Shown in pieces: positions 42,770 to 51,472 of a stretch of 64,000 nucleotides of DNA (the first letter of the stretch is position 1; every line of letters begins with the position of its first letter). The position numbers were made by a program, and so were the translations under genes. Origin of the DNA: Burkholderiales bacterium. GTDB lineage: Bacteria; Pseudomonadota; Gammaproteobacteria; Burkholderiales; Usitatibacteraceae. A model generated the notes under the pieces. That model was given only the letters and a program-made list of their open reading frames with translations. It was not told the DNA's origin and did not search any database. The DNA is taken from contig JAHCAK010000011.1 in NCBI GenBank assembly GCA_019634955.1, forward strand, positions 34,799-98,798, read 5' to 3'.

Positions 42770-43422
42770 CGGGCGATCCTCGCCGCGAAATCCAGCGCTT
42801 CCCGGTGCTGGTCCATCGCGAAGATGCGCACCAGCCGGCCGGGCGGCACGACGACGTGGATCGCGGCGTTGTGCGCGTAGCCGCCCATGCCGTCGCCGAT
42901 CACGACCACGCCTGCTTCCGCGAGGAGGCGTTCGAGGCCCGCCTCGCTTGCGGGAGCCGCGACGAGCCACGCGGCGCGATCGGCGCCGTAGCGGAGGGCG
43001 TAGGCGGCCAGCGCCTCCGGCGAATCGCGCGCGCGGTCGAAGCTGATGCTCGCGAGCCGGACGCCCGGCGCCGCGTCCGGGGACCGCATCGCCGCCTGGA
43101 GCTGCTGGAACTCCGTGCCCAGCGACCGGCACGCCGAGGGGCAGCGCGTGTAGATGAACGTGACCAGCCAGGCGCGGGCGAGGGGATCGCCGCCCCACAG
43201 CGCCCGCTCGCGCCCGTCGGAGGCCCATACGGGCAGTTCGGAGAGCGCGACCGGTTGTTCGGCGACGCGCAGCCGCCGCACCTCTTCCGTCGTCCAGGCG
43301 CGGAAGCCGGCCGTCGCCCGGGACGCCGCGGCCAGCGCCACGACGAGCAGGATCGCCATCGCCGCGAGCGTGGGAAGCAGCGGCCGCAGGCCGGTCGCGG
43401 CGGCCGCGCGCGCGGCGCTCAC
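42766..43422 (-). CDS. SCO1/SenC-like copper chaperone
   Basis: 218 residues from GTG 43422: one N-terminal membrane anchor (about 13-36), then a thioredoxin-fold domain with C94-PSA-C98 (TRCPSAC) and the third copper ligand His in HNAAIHVVVP. These three ligands define SCO proteins, which load the CuA or CuB site of terminal oxidases. The loop CPSAC with three residues between cysteines is standard. It overlaps the cytochrome c gene stop by 4 bases. Confidence 0.88.
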   Translation of the reverse strand: MSAARAAAATGLRPLLPTLAAMAILLVVALAAASRATAGFRAWTTEEVRRLRVAEQPVALSELPVWASDGRERALWGGDPLARAWLVTFIYTRCPSACRSLGTEFQQLQAAMRSPDAAPGVRLASISFDRARDSPEALAAYALRYGADRAAWLVAAPASEAGLERLLAEAGVVVIGDGMGGYAHNAAIHVVVPPGRLVRIFAMDQHREALDFAARIAR

Positions 43423-44018
43423 TTCACCGCCGCCAGTTCGGCGTCGCCCTGCCACGGCGTGTCCCGCGAGGCGGTCTTCTCGCGCACCGAGGCCACCGTG
43501 CCCGCAGGGATGGGCGCCCCGGCATTGCCCCATTGCGCGCGCGCGTACGAGGCGACCGCGGCGAGTGACTCGTCGTCCAGCTGGTCCTTGAAGGCCGGCA
43601 TGACGCCGTCGAAGGCGAGGCCCTTCACCGTGATGCGGCCCTGGACCCCGTGCAGCAGGATGCTGGCGAGGAGCTCCGGCTTGCCGTTCACCCACTCCGA
43701 GCCGGCCAGCGGCGGGAAGACGCCGGGGAGGCCCAGTCCGCTTGCCTGGTGGCAGGCCGCGCATCGCGCCGCGTAGATCGCCGCGCCGTCGGCCTTCGCC
43801 GCGCCTGCCTTCGCGCCCGGGGCGGCCGCGAGGTCGGCCAGCGTGCGCTGGTCGCCCAGCTCCGGGCGCTGGTCGGGCGCGGCGGCGAGGATGTAGGCCA
43901 TGCCGAACGCCACCATCGCCGCGACGAGGGCGAGCACGGGCGCGGGGATCGGGGTCTCCAGCTCGTAGGGATCGCCCTTCTCGCGCCCCTCCTGCCGCGT
44001 CACGGGGGCGTCGCTCAT
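43419..44018 (-). CDS. Monoheme membrane-anchored cytochrome c of the oxidase operon
   Basis: 199 residues. One N-terminal membrane helix (about 26-47), then a single heme site CAACH at 86-90 with axial Met in VMPAFKDQL. It occupies the place of CcoP in a cbb3 operon, but CcoP carries two hemes, so this is a reduced, monoheme version. It probably transfers electrons to subunit I or II. ATG overlaps the stop of the CcoO-like gene by 4 bases. Confidence 0.85.
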   Translation of the reverse strand: MSDAPVTRQEGREKGDPYELETPIPAPVLALVAAMVAFGMAYILAAAPDQRPELGDQRTLADLAAAPGAKAGAAKADGAAIYAARCAACHQASGLGLPGVFPPLAGSEWVNGKPELLASILLHGVQGRITVKGLAFDGVMPAFKDQLDDESLAAVASYARAQWGNAGAPIPAGTVASVREKTASRDTPWQGDAELAAVK

Positions 44019-44602
44019 GGCTGCCCGCCTTCGATGGCGGGGTAGGTGCGGTCGAGCGAGACCAGGTAGGCCGCCAGGTCGAGCGCGCGCGGCTGCGCCA
44101 CCACCACCTTGCCCTCGGGCACGGTCCCCGGCGGCAGCGCCACAGCGCGCTCGCCGGGCTCGGCGCGGTCCTTGAGGTCGAAGAGGAACGGGTAGCCCGG
44201 CATGATGCTGCCCGGCACGTAGGCGCGCGGCTGGTAGAGGTGGCCGAGGTGCCAGTCGACGCTGGGCTGGCGTGCCCCGATGTTGAGCAGGTCGGGGCCG
44301 GTGCGCATGGTGCCCAGCAGGTGCGGCTTGTCGTAGTAGTAGTCGCCGGCGACCGATGGGCGGCCCCAGCCGCGTTCGCCGTCGGGCGCCTGGCTGCGGT
44401 CGCGCGGCTGCTGCGAGTGGCAGTAGAGGCAGCCCTGGCGGATGTACTCGTCGCGCCCGCGCTGCTGCGCCGTGGTGTACGGATGGAGGCCCTTGGGCGG
44501 GCCGATGTCCTTCAGCTGGGCGAAGGGGATCGCGACCAGCAGGAGGCCGGCGACGGCCACCATGGAGATCGCGCCAGCGATCAGGGGCTTCTCGCTCCTC
44601 AT
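44015..44602 (-). CDS. ccoO: cbb3-type cytochrome c oxidase subunit II (CcoO-like)
   Basis: 195 residues from ATG 44602. One N-terminal helix (about 7-28), then heme motif C58-LYC-H62 in the FixO/CcoO context EYIRQGCLYCHSQQPRDRS. Axial Met is in GSIMPGYPFLF. DTG-like PDLLNIGARQ and the W/H residues in DWHLGHLYQPRAY are conserved in the family. The ATG overlaps the subunit I stop by 4 bases. It passes electrons to the heme-copper centre. Confidence 0.9.
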   Translation of the reverse strand: MRSEKPLIAGAISMVAVAGLLLVAIPFAQLKDIGPPKGLHPYTTAQQRGRDEYIRQGCLYCHSQQPRDRSQAPDGERGWGRPSVAGDYYYDKPHLLGTMRTGPDLLNIGARQPSVDWHLGHLYQPRAYVPGSIMPGYPFLFDLKDRAEPGERAVALPPGTVPEGKVVVAQPRALDLAAYLVSLDRTYPAIEGGQP

Positions 44603-46224
44603 GCGTTGCGCGCCTCGAGGCGGCCGAACACCGGGGCGCCGTCCCGCGTCGGACCCAGCCCGAGCACCATGGCGGCGAAATGCGCGGCGAAGGCGAGGTG
44701 GCCGAGCGTCATGAGGGTCCCGCCCACGCTGCGCGCCTTGAGGTAGGGAAGCGTCAGGGCGACGGAATCCATGAACGGCCGCGCCGCGTCGAGCATCGCC
44801 GTGCCCTGCAGCCAGCCGCCCACGGTGAGGGCCACGAAGTAGATCGCGATGCCGGCCGCCGAAAGCCAGAAGTGCGCGAGGATGAGGCGCGGCCAGGGCC
44901 ACTCGCGCCCCACCACGCGCGGCATGATGAAGTAGATGCCCCCGAAGAGCGCCATGGCGATGAACGCGTACATCCCGAGGTGAGCGTGCCCGACGGTGTA
45001 GTGCGTGAAGTGCGTGACCGTGTTCACGCCGCGCAGCGCCTCGAACGAGCCCTGCACCGAGCTCGCCAGGTAGGCGAGCCCCGCGAAGGCGACGAAGCGA
45101 AGCGTCGGCGAGTGCAGCAGCGCGCCCATCCGCCCCTTCATCGTGAGGTACATGTTCACGGTGAAGGCGAGCACGGGGATGATCATCATCATGCTCTGCA
45201 CGATCGAGAGCGTGACCAGCCAGCCGGGAACCGGGCCGCCGATGAGGTGGTGCGCACCCACCTGGCCGTAGAAGAACGCGAGCGTCCAGAAGCCGAGCAT
45301 CGACAGCGCGTAGGAGCGCACGGGCGTGCCCAGCACCTTCGGCAGGAAATAGTAGATCGTCCCGAGGGCCACCGGCGTGTAGAAGAGGCCCAGCACGTTG
45401 TGCCCGAACCACCAGTTGGCCGCGGCCTGCTGCACCCCGAAGTGCACGCCGGGAACGTTGCCCACGAGGAAGAGCACCGGGAACCAGAAGAGCGCCGCCC
45501 CCATGTACCAGACGGAGACATAGATGTGCTCGACGCGGCGCGCGCGGATCGTGAGCACGAGCGGGATGGCGATGAGCGCCCCGCCGGCGACGAGCAGCAG
45601 GTCCACCTGCCACGGCATCTCCAGCCACTCCATGCCGTCGCTGAATCCCACGGCGATCGCGCCCAGGCCCGCGATCAGCCCGGCGTTCCAGGCGATGGCG
45701 CCCAGGATCGCGAAGTTCGCCCCGACCAGCGGCGTCTTCAGCAGCCGCGGCAGCAGCCAGAGGGCGACGCCGAGGCCGGCCATCGGCGTCCAGCCGTAGG
45801 CCACGCCGTTCAGGTGCAGGGTGCGGATGCGGCCGAAGCCCAGCCACTCGTGGGCGCCCAGCCAGTCGGGGGCGTGCAGCTTGATGGAGGCCGTCACGCC
45901 GGCGAGCGAGGCGGCGACGAGCCAGGCCACGGCGCAGCCGAGGAAGACGAAGGTGACCGTCGCGGTCGAGCGGTCGGCCTGCGCCCGGCTTTCCAGCTCG
46001 GCGGCGTCGGGCGCGGCGGCCCCGGCGTCCGCCCCGGCCTGCAGCGCGTGGCGCGAGGCGGCGTTGGCGGCGGGGTCCTCGGTGCGCCCGATCTCGTCGC
46101 GGGCGAAGATCACCTCGGCGCCGCGCGCGCCCGGGTCGAACCAGCCCTTGATCATCGCCACGATGAAGAAGGCGAGCGCCACGAGGGAGATGACGAACGC
46201 GGAAAGCAGGAGCGCAGTGGACAT
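44599..46224 (-). CDS. ccoN: cbb3-type heme-copper oxidase subunit I, with CcoS-like N-terminus
   Basis: 541 residues. Residues 1-60 (ALAFFIVAMIKGWFDPGARGAEVIFARDEIG) look like a CcoS-type maturation peptide joined ahead of the usual protein. From about 85 there are at least twelve helices with His ligands: TLHLNG (low-spin heme), WFGHN and AHHLIGG (CuB), HFTHYTVGHAHLG (high-spin heme). The cbb3 tyrosine block GTIYYFLPK is present. This is the oxygen-reducing, proton-pumping subunit. The operon order is I, II, monoheme cytochrome, SCO, membrane protein, phosphoesterase, all with 4-base overlaps. Confidence 0.93.
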   Translation of the reverse strand: MSTALLLSAFVISLVALAFFIVAMIKGWFDPGARGAEVIFARDEIGRTEDPAANAASRHALQAGADAGAAAPDAAELESRAQADRSTATVTFVFLGCAVAWLVAASLAGVTASIKLHAPDWLGAHEWLGFGRIRTLHLNGVAYGWTPMAGLGVALWLLPRLLKTPLVGANFAILGAIAWNAGLIAGLGAIAVGFSDGMEWLEMPWQVDLLLVAGGALIAIPLVLTIRARRVEHIYVSVWYMGAALFWFPVLFLVGNVPGVHFGVQQAAANWWFGHNVLGLFYTPVALGTIYYFLPKVLGTPVRSYALSMLGFWTLAFFYGQVGAHHLIGGPVPGWLVTLSIVQSMMMIIPVLAFTVNMYLTMKGRMGALLHSPTLRFVAFAGLAYLASSVQGSFEALRGVNTVTHFTHYTVGHAHLGMYAFIAMALFGGIYFIMPRVVGREWPWPRLILAHFWLSAAGIAIYFVALTVGGWLQGTAMLDAARPFMDSVALTLPYLKARSVGGTLMTLGHLAFAAHFAAMVLGLGPTRDGAPVFGRLEARNA

Positions 46225-46288
46225 GGCGTCGGAGCCCTCGGCTCGCGCGCGCCCCGTGGGCCGGGCGGCGCCGCTTAAAGATGTGCGA

Positions 46289-46316
46289 ATAATACACCTT
46301 CAAGCCGCGAACGCAA
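46289..46316 (-). promoter_or_regulatory. Weak sigma70-like promoter of the oxidase operon
   Basis: On the minus strand TTGCGT (46316-46311), 16 bases, TATTAT (46294-46289). It gives a leader of about 58 bases to the ATG at 46224. The -35 is poor, so an activator may be needed. No good FNR box is found in this spacer. Confidence 0.35.
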
Positions 46317-46361
46317 CCACCCCGCCGCGCCCTGCGGGCCCCGGCCGGAAGGAGGCGCCCG

Positions 46362-47198
46362 TCAGGGCGCCTTCACCAGGTCCACGCGCCTGTTCTTCGC
46401 CCGGCCCGCGTCGTCGTCGTTGCCGGCCACGGGGGCGAGCGGGCCCACGCCGTAGCCCTTGAGTCGGCCGGCGGCGATGCCGTAGGCGCCCACCAGCTCG
46501 GCGACGACAGCCTCGCCGCGCGCCTGGGCGAGGCGCATGTTGTCGTCGACCTTGCCCACGGAGTCGGTGTGCCCCACGACCCAGAGCTTCAGTGCCGGGT
46601 CGGCCTTGAGGAGCTTGGCCACTTCGTCCAGCGCCGGCTTCGACTCGGGCTTCACGACCGATTTCCCGGTGTCGAAGTGGATGTCGTAGACGGCGACGTG
46701 GCCCTTGGCGCGGATGTCGCTGGAGAGCGCCGCGGCGTCGGCCACGACGTGCTGTTTCATCGCGACCTTCTCGATGGTGCGGATCCAGATCTTGCCGTTG
46801 CCGCGCTCGGCCTCGGCCCAGACCTCCCTGCCGTCGACCATGACGCTGCCGTTGACCCACCAGTTGGGCGTGGAGGCGGCGATGGTGCCGCCGATCTTCT
46901 TCAGCGCCTCCTCGTAGTTTCGCACCACGGCGACGGCGCCCGGCTCCGGCTTGCCGCGCTCGATCTGGTAGGTGACGAAGGTGAACCGGCCTTCCTGCCG
47001 GTTCTTCTGCCTCGCGTTCGGCATCTTGAAGTCGTAGGCGTCGAACTCCGCCGACTTGCAGTCGGCGATGAAGTAGCCGGGCATGCGCGTGGGAAAGAGG
47101 GCGGGGTCGGTGCAGCCTTTCCGGTCGGGCTCGGCGAAAGCCGCGGTGGCGAGCCCCAGCGAGACGGCGAGGACGATGCGGGCGGGATTCCTGCTCAT
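46362..47198 (-). CDS. OmpA-family outer-membrane/peptidoglycan-associated protein
   Basis: 278 residues from ATG 47198 (AAGGAG 7 bases upstream). Signal peptide about 1-22 (ATAAFAEP), then an unassigned domain containing a CxxxAEFD stretch, then an OmpA_C domain (about 165-278) with VYDIHFDTGKSVVKPES and WVVGHTDSVGKVDDNMRLAQARGEAV, the peptidoglycan-binding signature. It likely ties the outer membrane to the wall. The gene is monocistronic. Confidence 0.9.
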   Translation of the reverse strand: MSRNPARIVLAVSLGLATAAFAEPDRKGCTDPALFPTRMPGYFIADCKSAEFDAYDFKMPNARQKNRQEGRFTFVTYQIERGKPEPGAVAVVRNYEEALKKIGGTIAASTPNWWVNGSVMVDGREVWAEAERGNGKIWIRTIEKVAMKQHVVADAAALSSDIRAKGHVAVYDIHFDTGKSVVKPESKPALDEVAKLLKADPALKLWVVGHTDSVGKVDDNMRLAQARGEAVVAELVGAYGIAAGRLKGYGVGPLAPVAGNDDDAGRAKNRRVDLVKAP

Positions 47199-47299
47199 TT
47201 CCGGCTCCTTCCGGTGCGCGAGAGAGGGCACCGGATATCGTCGCGCGCCGGGGGCCGGGTGCCTTGCGCTGGGACAGGAAGCGGCGAGAAATCCGGCGC

Positions 47300-47902
47300 T
47301 CAGTCCGCCAGCGTCACCAGCCGCGGGTCGTCCGCGACGGCAAGGATCGCGCCGACCCACGCCTGCCACTGCGCGGCGAACTCGCCACGGGCGACGGCGG
47401 GCGCGCCCGCGGCGAGCGCCGCCGGCATCAGGGCCTTCAGCGCCGGTGGGCGCGGCACGATGTCGGGGTGGTAGTCGGCCGTGACGGACTTCTTCGTGTC
47501 CAGCCGCGTGATGCGCAGGATCCCCGCCATCGGCACGCCGAAGCGCAGCAGCCCGCGCCGGTCGAAGCGGTTGCCGAGCCCCTTGAAGCCGCCCTCGTTC
47601 GCCGCGCCCGTCAGCAGGCCCGCGACGTTGCCGATCACGCCGGCCACGCCTTCCTCGATGGGCTGGCGCAACTCCACGAGCATCTCGCCGCGCTCGGGCA
47701 GCGCGCCCGGGTACAGCCTCGCGAGGGCGGCCCGCGTCATCAGGTACGCCCCCGCCACGGTGGGGCAGGAGTGGCCGGCCAGCTTCACCGCATCGGCGTA
47801 GGTATACTCGATCACGCCGTCGGCGGCCGCGCCCAGCGTCTCGGCGAGGCCGTCGTGGACGGCGATGCGCGGCACGGCGTCGAAGAAGGCGGGCGATTTC
47901 AC
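47300..47902 (-). CDS. FmdE-like protein
   Basis: 200 residues. The stretch EYTYADAVKLAGHSCPTVAGAYLMTRAALARL resembles the GHxCPG core of FmdE-type proteins associated with molybdenum enzymes and metal binding; a second Cys cluster was not seen. No signal peptide. It is divergent from the propeller gene with only 29 bases between them. Assignment rests on one motif, so it is tentative. Confidence 0.5.
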   Translation of the reverse strand: MKSPAFFDAVPRIAVHDGLAETLGAAADGVIEYTYADAVKLAGHSCPTVAGAYLMTRAALARLYPGALPERGEMLVELRQPIEEGVAGVIGNVAGLLTGAANEGGFKGLGNRFDRRGLLRFGVPMAGILRITRLDTKKSVTADYHPDIVPRPPALKALMPAALAAGAPAVARGEFAAQWQAWVGAILAVADDPRLVTLAD

Positions 47903-47931
47903 GGGAGTCCTTTCAGCGTGCGGAGGTGGCC

Positions 47932-48924
47932 ATGATAGACGGATCGCGGCGGCAGGCCCTGGGCGCGCTCGGCGCGCTGGCCCTCGGAACGGCGCTTCCC
48001 CCGCTTCACGCCGCCCCCGCGGGGCGCGTGCAGAGCTGGCCCCTCGGGACCTCGCGCCGCACCGGCATCCACGACGTGGCCCCCGCGCCGGACGGCGGCG
48101 TCTGGTTCAGCGCGCAGGCGAGCGGGCACCTCGGCCATTTCGACCCGGCCACCGCGAAGACGGAGCTCATCGAGCTGCTGGGCAATTCCTCGCCGCACGG
48201 CGTGATCCAGGGCCCCGACAAGGCGGCGTGGCTCACGGACACCGGCGCGCAGGCGATCGTGCGCGTGGGCTGGCCGGACCGCGCCGTGCGCGCCTTCCGC
48301 CTGCCGGAAGGCACGCCCTACGCCAACCTCAACACCTGCGCCTTCGATGGCGACGGCGACCTCTGGTTCACGGGGCAGGCCGGCGTGATCGGAAAGGTGT
48401 GGGTAAGGTCGGGCAAGGTGGAGGTGTGGGACGCGCCGAAGGGGCGTGGCCCCTACGGCATCTGCGCGACCCCGGCGGGCGAGGTCTGGTACTGCTCGCT
48501 CGCGGGCTCCTACATCGCGCGCATCGACCGCCGCACGGGCGCCTCTGTCGTGGTGGAGCCGCCGACGCCGAAGAACGGCGCGCGCCGCGTCTGGAGCGAC
48601 AGCCGCGGCCGCATCTGGGTGAGCGAGTGGGTGAGCGGCAACCTTTCCATGCACGACCCGTCCACGAAGCGCTGGCGCACCTGGAAGATGCCCGGGGCCG
48701 ATCCGCACGCCTACGCCGTGTACGTGGACGATCGCGACATCGTCTGGGTCGCCGAGTGGACCGCCAACGCCATCCACGCCTTCGACCCCGGCACGGAGAA
48801 GTTCGAGCGCTACGATTTCCCGCGCCCCGGCACCAACATCCGCCAGATCCTCGGCCGCAGGGGCGAGGTATGGCTACCCGAGAGCGGCACCGAGCACATC
48901 TCCGTCATCCGCACCGCCACGTAG
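47932..48924 (+). CDS. Virginiamycin-B-lyase-like beta-propeller, Tat-exported
   Basis: 330 residues from ATG 47932, preceded at 5 bases by GGAGG. A Tat signal (SRRQALGALGALALGTAL) leads into a seven-bladed propeller with repeating DGGVWFSAQAS, KAAWLTDTGA, GDLWFTGQAG, GEVWYCSLAG, GRIWVSEWVS and DIVWVAEWTAN units, the Vgb pattern (xxxW(F/V)xE). Vgb cleaves streptogramin B lactones, but most family members have other unknown roles. Active-site residues cannot be checked by eye. Secreted, probably periplasmic. Confidence 0.82.
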   Translation: MIDGSRRQALGALGALALGTALPPLHAAPAGRVQSWPLGTSRRTGIHDVAPAPDGGVWFSAQASGHLGHFDPATAKTELIELLGNSSPHGVIQGPDKAAWLTDTGAQAIVRVGWPDRAVRAFRLPEGTPYANLNTCAFDGDGDLWFTGQAGVIGKVWVRSGKVEVWDAPKGRGPYGICATPAGEVWYCSLAGSYIARIDRRTGASVVVEPPTPKNGARRVWSDSRGRIWVSEWVSGNLSMHDPSTKRWRTWKMPGADPHAYAVYVDDRDIVWVAEWTANAIHAFDPGTEKFERYDFPRPGTNIRQILGRRGEVWLPESGTEHISVIRTAT

Positions 48925-48929
48925 TTCTC

Positions 48930-48949
48930 CCTTCTCCCTTGGGAGAAGG
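48930..48949. repeat. REP-like short inverted repeat between convergent genes
   Basis: CCTTCTCCC-TT-GGGAGAAGG: perfect 9-base arms with a 2-base centre, followed by CCGGGGATGAGGG. Elements of the form CTCCCTTGGGAG with a trailing GGGGTGAGGG are dispersed repeats in many GC-rich proteobacteria. It lies 6 bases after the propeller gene stop and may also act as a bidirectional transcript barrier, although no T tract follows. Confidence 0.6.
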
Positions 48950-49044
48950 GCCGGGGATGAGGGTCGATCCAGGCGCGAACTCGATACGGGGTTCGCCCTC
49001 CGTGATGAAACACACCGCCCGAACGGAGCGCCCCGCCCGCCTCC

Positions 49045-50805
49045 TCAGGCGTCCGTCGGCGTCTCCACGGTGAGCGAACCGCTCTCGAGCGCGCGCTCGG
49101 CGATGGCCTTGAGGCGCGCGTCCTGGTTGGCCTCCAGCGCCCGCAGCGCGCGCCGCGTGCGGCGCATCGCCATGGTGACGAAGATGCGGGCGTTGTCGAG
49201 GTCGGCCGCGGCGTTTTCCGGCCCGCCCGCGCGGGCGATGGCCCAGCTCGCGCGCGAGAGCGTGGCGGTCGAGAGGTAGATGTCGATCGCGGAGTTGGCG
49301 AGCCGCTCCTGGTGGAACTGGCGCTCGATCACGCCCTTGCCGTGGGCGATGAGGAGCTTCTCCACCGCGAGCGCCAGGTCGTGCACGGCCTTGCACACGA
49401 GCTCGGCCTCGTCGGCGAGCGCCGGGTGCACGCGCGTGAAGCAGGGTTTCGCGAGCTGGCGCTTCACGCGCCCGCCGAGGTAGGAGCCGATCGCGCCCAG
49501 CGAGCGCAGCGGGTCCTTGAAGGCGCGGCCCAGCTCCTTCAGCTGCTCGCCGGGCTGCTGCAGGCCGGAGAGCGCGATGAGCGCGCGCAGGATCTCGTTC
49601 GTGCCCTCGAAGATGAGCATGATGCGGGCGTCGCGCACGGCGCGCTCGTAGGGGTACTCCTTCGAGTAGCCCAGCCCCCCGGCGACCTGCTGCGCCTCGA
49701 GCGCGGCGCGAAGCGAGAGCTCGGAGGCGAACACCTTGCAGGCGGCCGTCTCGAGCGAGAAGTCGACGCCGCCGCGGTCGACCATGGCCGCGCAGGTCAT
49801 CCACCCCGCATCCGCCGCGTAGCACTCGGCCGCGGCGAGGGCGAACTTCTTCTGGATCATCTCGAAGGAGCCGATGGGCCGCCCGAACTGCTTCCTCTCC
49901 TTCGCGTAGGCGAGCGCGAGGTCGAGGATGCGCCGCGTGCCGCGCGAGGAGCCCGCGGCGAGCCCCAGCCGCCCGGAGTTGAGGATCTCGAGCGCGATGC
50001 GGAAGCCGCCGCCCACTTCCCCCAGGCGGTCCTCCACGGGCACGCGCACGCCGGCGAAGGAGACGGTGCGCGTGTCGCTCGCCTTGATGCCCATCTTCTC
50101 CTCGACGTGGCCGAGCGAGACGCCGGGCGCGTGCGCGTCGACGATGAACGCCGTGACGCGCTGCTTCTGCTTGCCCTCGACCTCCACCGGCACCTTGGCG
50201 AAGACGGTGAGGACGCCCGCGTAGCCCGCGTTCGAGATCCAGATCTTCTCGCCGTCGAGGACGTAGTGCGTGCCGTCGGCGGAGGGGATCGCCGTGGTGC
50301 GCATGGCCTGCGCATCCGACCCGGAGCCGGCTTCCGTGAGGCAGAAGGCGGCGATGCGCTCGCCGCTCGCGCACTGCGGAAGCCACCGCCGCTTCTGGTC
50401 CTCGGAGCCGAAGAGCGTGATGCCCTTGCAGCCGATGGACTGGTGCGCGCCGAAGTAGACGGCGAGCGCGGCGTCGGTCGTGCCCACCTCGCCGAAGACG
50501 CGGCTGAAGAGCAGCGCCGAGGCGCCGAAGCCGCCGTACTCCTCGGGAATGTTGAGCCCCATCATGCCCAGTTCCGCCATGCCCGCGCGCACCTCGTCGG
50601 GGAAGCGCCCCTCGCGGTCCATGCGCGCGCCGTCGACCGTCGCCGCGGCCCAGCCGCGGAAGGAGTCGAGGACGGCGTGAAGGCTCTCGCGCTCGTCGGC
50701 GGAAAGCTCCGGGAAGGGGAACACGAGGTCCTCGCGGATCTCCCCGAGGAAGACGCCGCGGGTGAAGGAGGGGTTGTGCTCGGGGTCGGCCAGGTGGGCG
50801 GTCAT
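49045..50805 (-). CDS. Very-long-chain-type acyl-CoA dehydrogenase
   Basis: 586 residues from ATG 50805 (MTAHLADPEHNPSF). The ACAD core (about 45-430) has FCLTEAGSGSDAQAM and WISNAGYAGVLTVFAKV for FAD, and LIFEGTNEILRALIALSG near 420 with the catalytic Glu of VLCAD/ACAD9. A C-terminal helical extension of about 150 residues matches VLCAD-like enzymes, which are typically larger than 400-residue medium-chain members. It introduces the trans-2 double bond in the first step of beta-oxidation. It is alone, with no electron-transfer flavoprotein gene nearby. Confidence 0.92.
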   Translation of the reverse strand: MTAHLADPEHNPSFTRGVFLGEIREDLVFPFPELSADERESLHAVLDSFRGWAAATVDGARMDREGRFPDEVRAGMAELGMMGLNIPEEYGGFGASALLFSRVFGEVGTTDAALAVYFGAHQSIGCKGITLFGSEDQKRRWLPQCASGERIAAFCLTEAGSGSDAQAMRTTAIPSADGTHYVLDGEKIWISNAGYAGVLTVFAKVPVEVEGKQKQRVTAFIVDAHAPGVSLGHVEEKMGIKASDTRTVSFAGVRVPVEDRLGEVGGGFRIALEILNSGRLGLAAGSSRGTRRILDLALAYAKERKQFGRPIGSFEMIQKKFALAAAECYAADAGWMTCAAMVDRGGVDFSLETAACKVFASELSLRAALEAQQVAGGLGYSKEYPYERAVRDARIMLIFEGTNEILRALIALSGLQQPGEQLKELGRAFKDPLRSLGAIGSYLGGRVKRQLAKPCFTRVHPALADEAELVCKAVHDLALAVEKLLIAHGKGVIERQFHQERLANSAIDIYLSTATLSRASWAIARAGGPENAAADLDNARIFVTMAMRRTRRALRALEANQDARLKAIAERALESGSLTVETPTDA

Positions 50806-50952
50806 CGGGGCCTCCGGCGGTGAACGATGGGGAAACGCTACCCCACCGGGTACTGCCGTCAAGCCCGGTTGGGTCAAGAAACCGCGAGAATTGCGGCCCC
50901 GCGCGCCGATGGCGGACAATGCTGCTCCGCAGCATCCGACCGCGCCCCGAAA

Positions 50953-51471
50953 TTGCCTACGCCCGCCTGCGCCATCCGCGACCTCGACCCGGCCTGCGCT
51001 GCCGAGGTCGATCTCGTCGCGCGGCGCATGCGCGCGACCCTGGTCGAGGTGGAGGGCGAGGAGGCCGGCACGGCGCTCTACGCGATGGACTGGCTGCGCG
51101 AGCGCGTGCGCTGGCACCTCGATCCGGCGAACTGCGCCGGCCGCGTGCTCGTCTCGCTCGACGCCGGGGGCGCCATCACCGGCCACGCCATCGTGCGCGA
51201 GGAGAAGGGCGATGCCGGCCGCGCCTTCGGCCTCTTCTCGACGGTCTTCGTCGACCCGCCGCTTCGCCGCGCCGGCATCGCCTCGCGGCTCCTCGACGCG
51301 GGCGAGGCGTGGTTTCGCGAGCGGCGGCTCGCCGAGGCGGCCACCTGGACCTCCAGCACCAACGCGAAGCTCGTCGCCCTCCTCGTGGGCCGCGGCTACG
51401 GCATCACCGCGCACCATGTCCACGAGGTGACGGGCACGGTGATGGTGCGGCTCGCGCGGCCGCTCGCGTAG
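50953..51471 (+). CDS. GNAT-family N-acetyltransferase
   Basis: About 172 residues from TTG 50953 (MPTPACAIRDLDP); the frame is open further to 50827 but the sequence there is not family-like. Acetyl-CoA-binding region: STVFVDPPLRRAGIASRLLDAGEAWFRERRL, with the RxxGIA (Q/RxxGxA) signature. A C-terminal TSSTNAKLVALLVGRGYGITAHHVHEV is as expected for a GNAT tail. Substrate unknown. It precedes the RlmN-like gene by one base, so they are probably coupled. Confidence 0.8.
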   Translation: MPTPACAIRDLDPACAAEVDLVARRMRATLVEVEGEEAGTALYAMDWLRERVRWHLDPANCAGRVLVSLDAGGAITGHAIVREEKGDAGRAFGLFSTVFVDPPLRRAGIASRLLDAGEAWFRERRLAEAATWTSSTNAKLVALLVGRGYGITAHHVHEVTGTVMVRLARPLA

Positions 51472-51472
51472 C

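Noticed and set aside
46225..46361. FNR-like site upstream of the cbb3-like operon
   Set aside because: No TTGAT-N4-ATCAA or acceptable variant is found; the best half-site has no partner.
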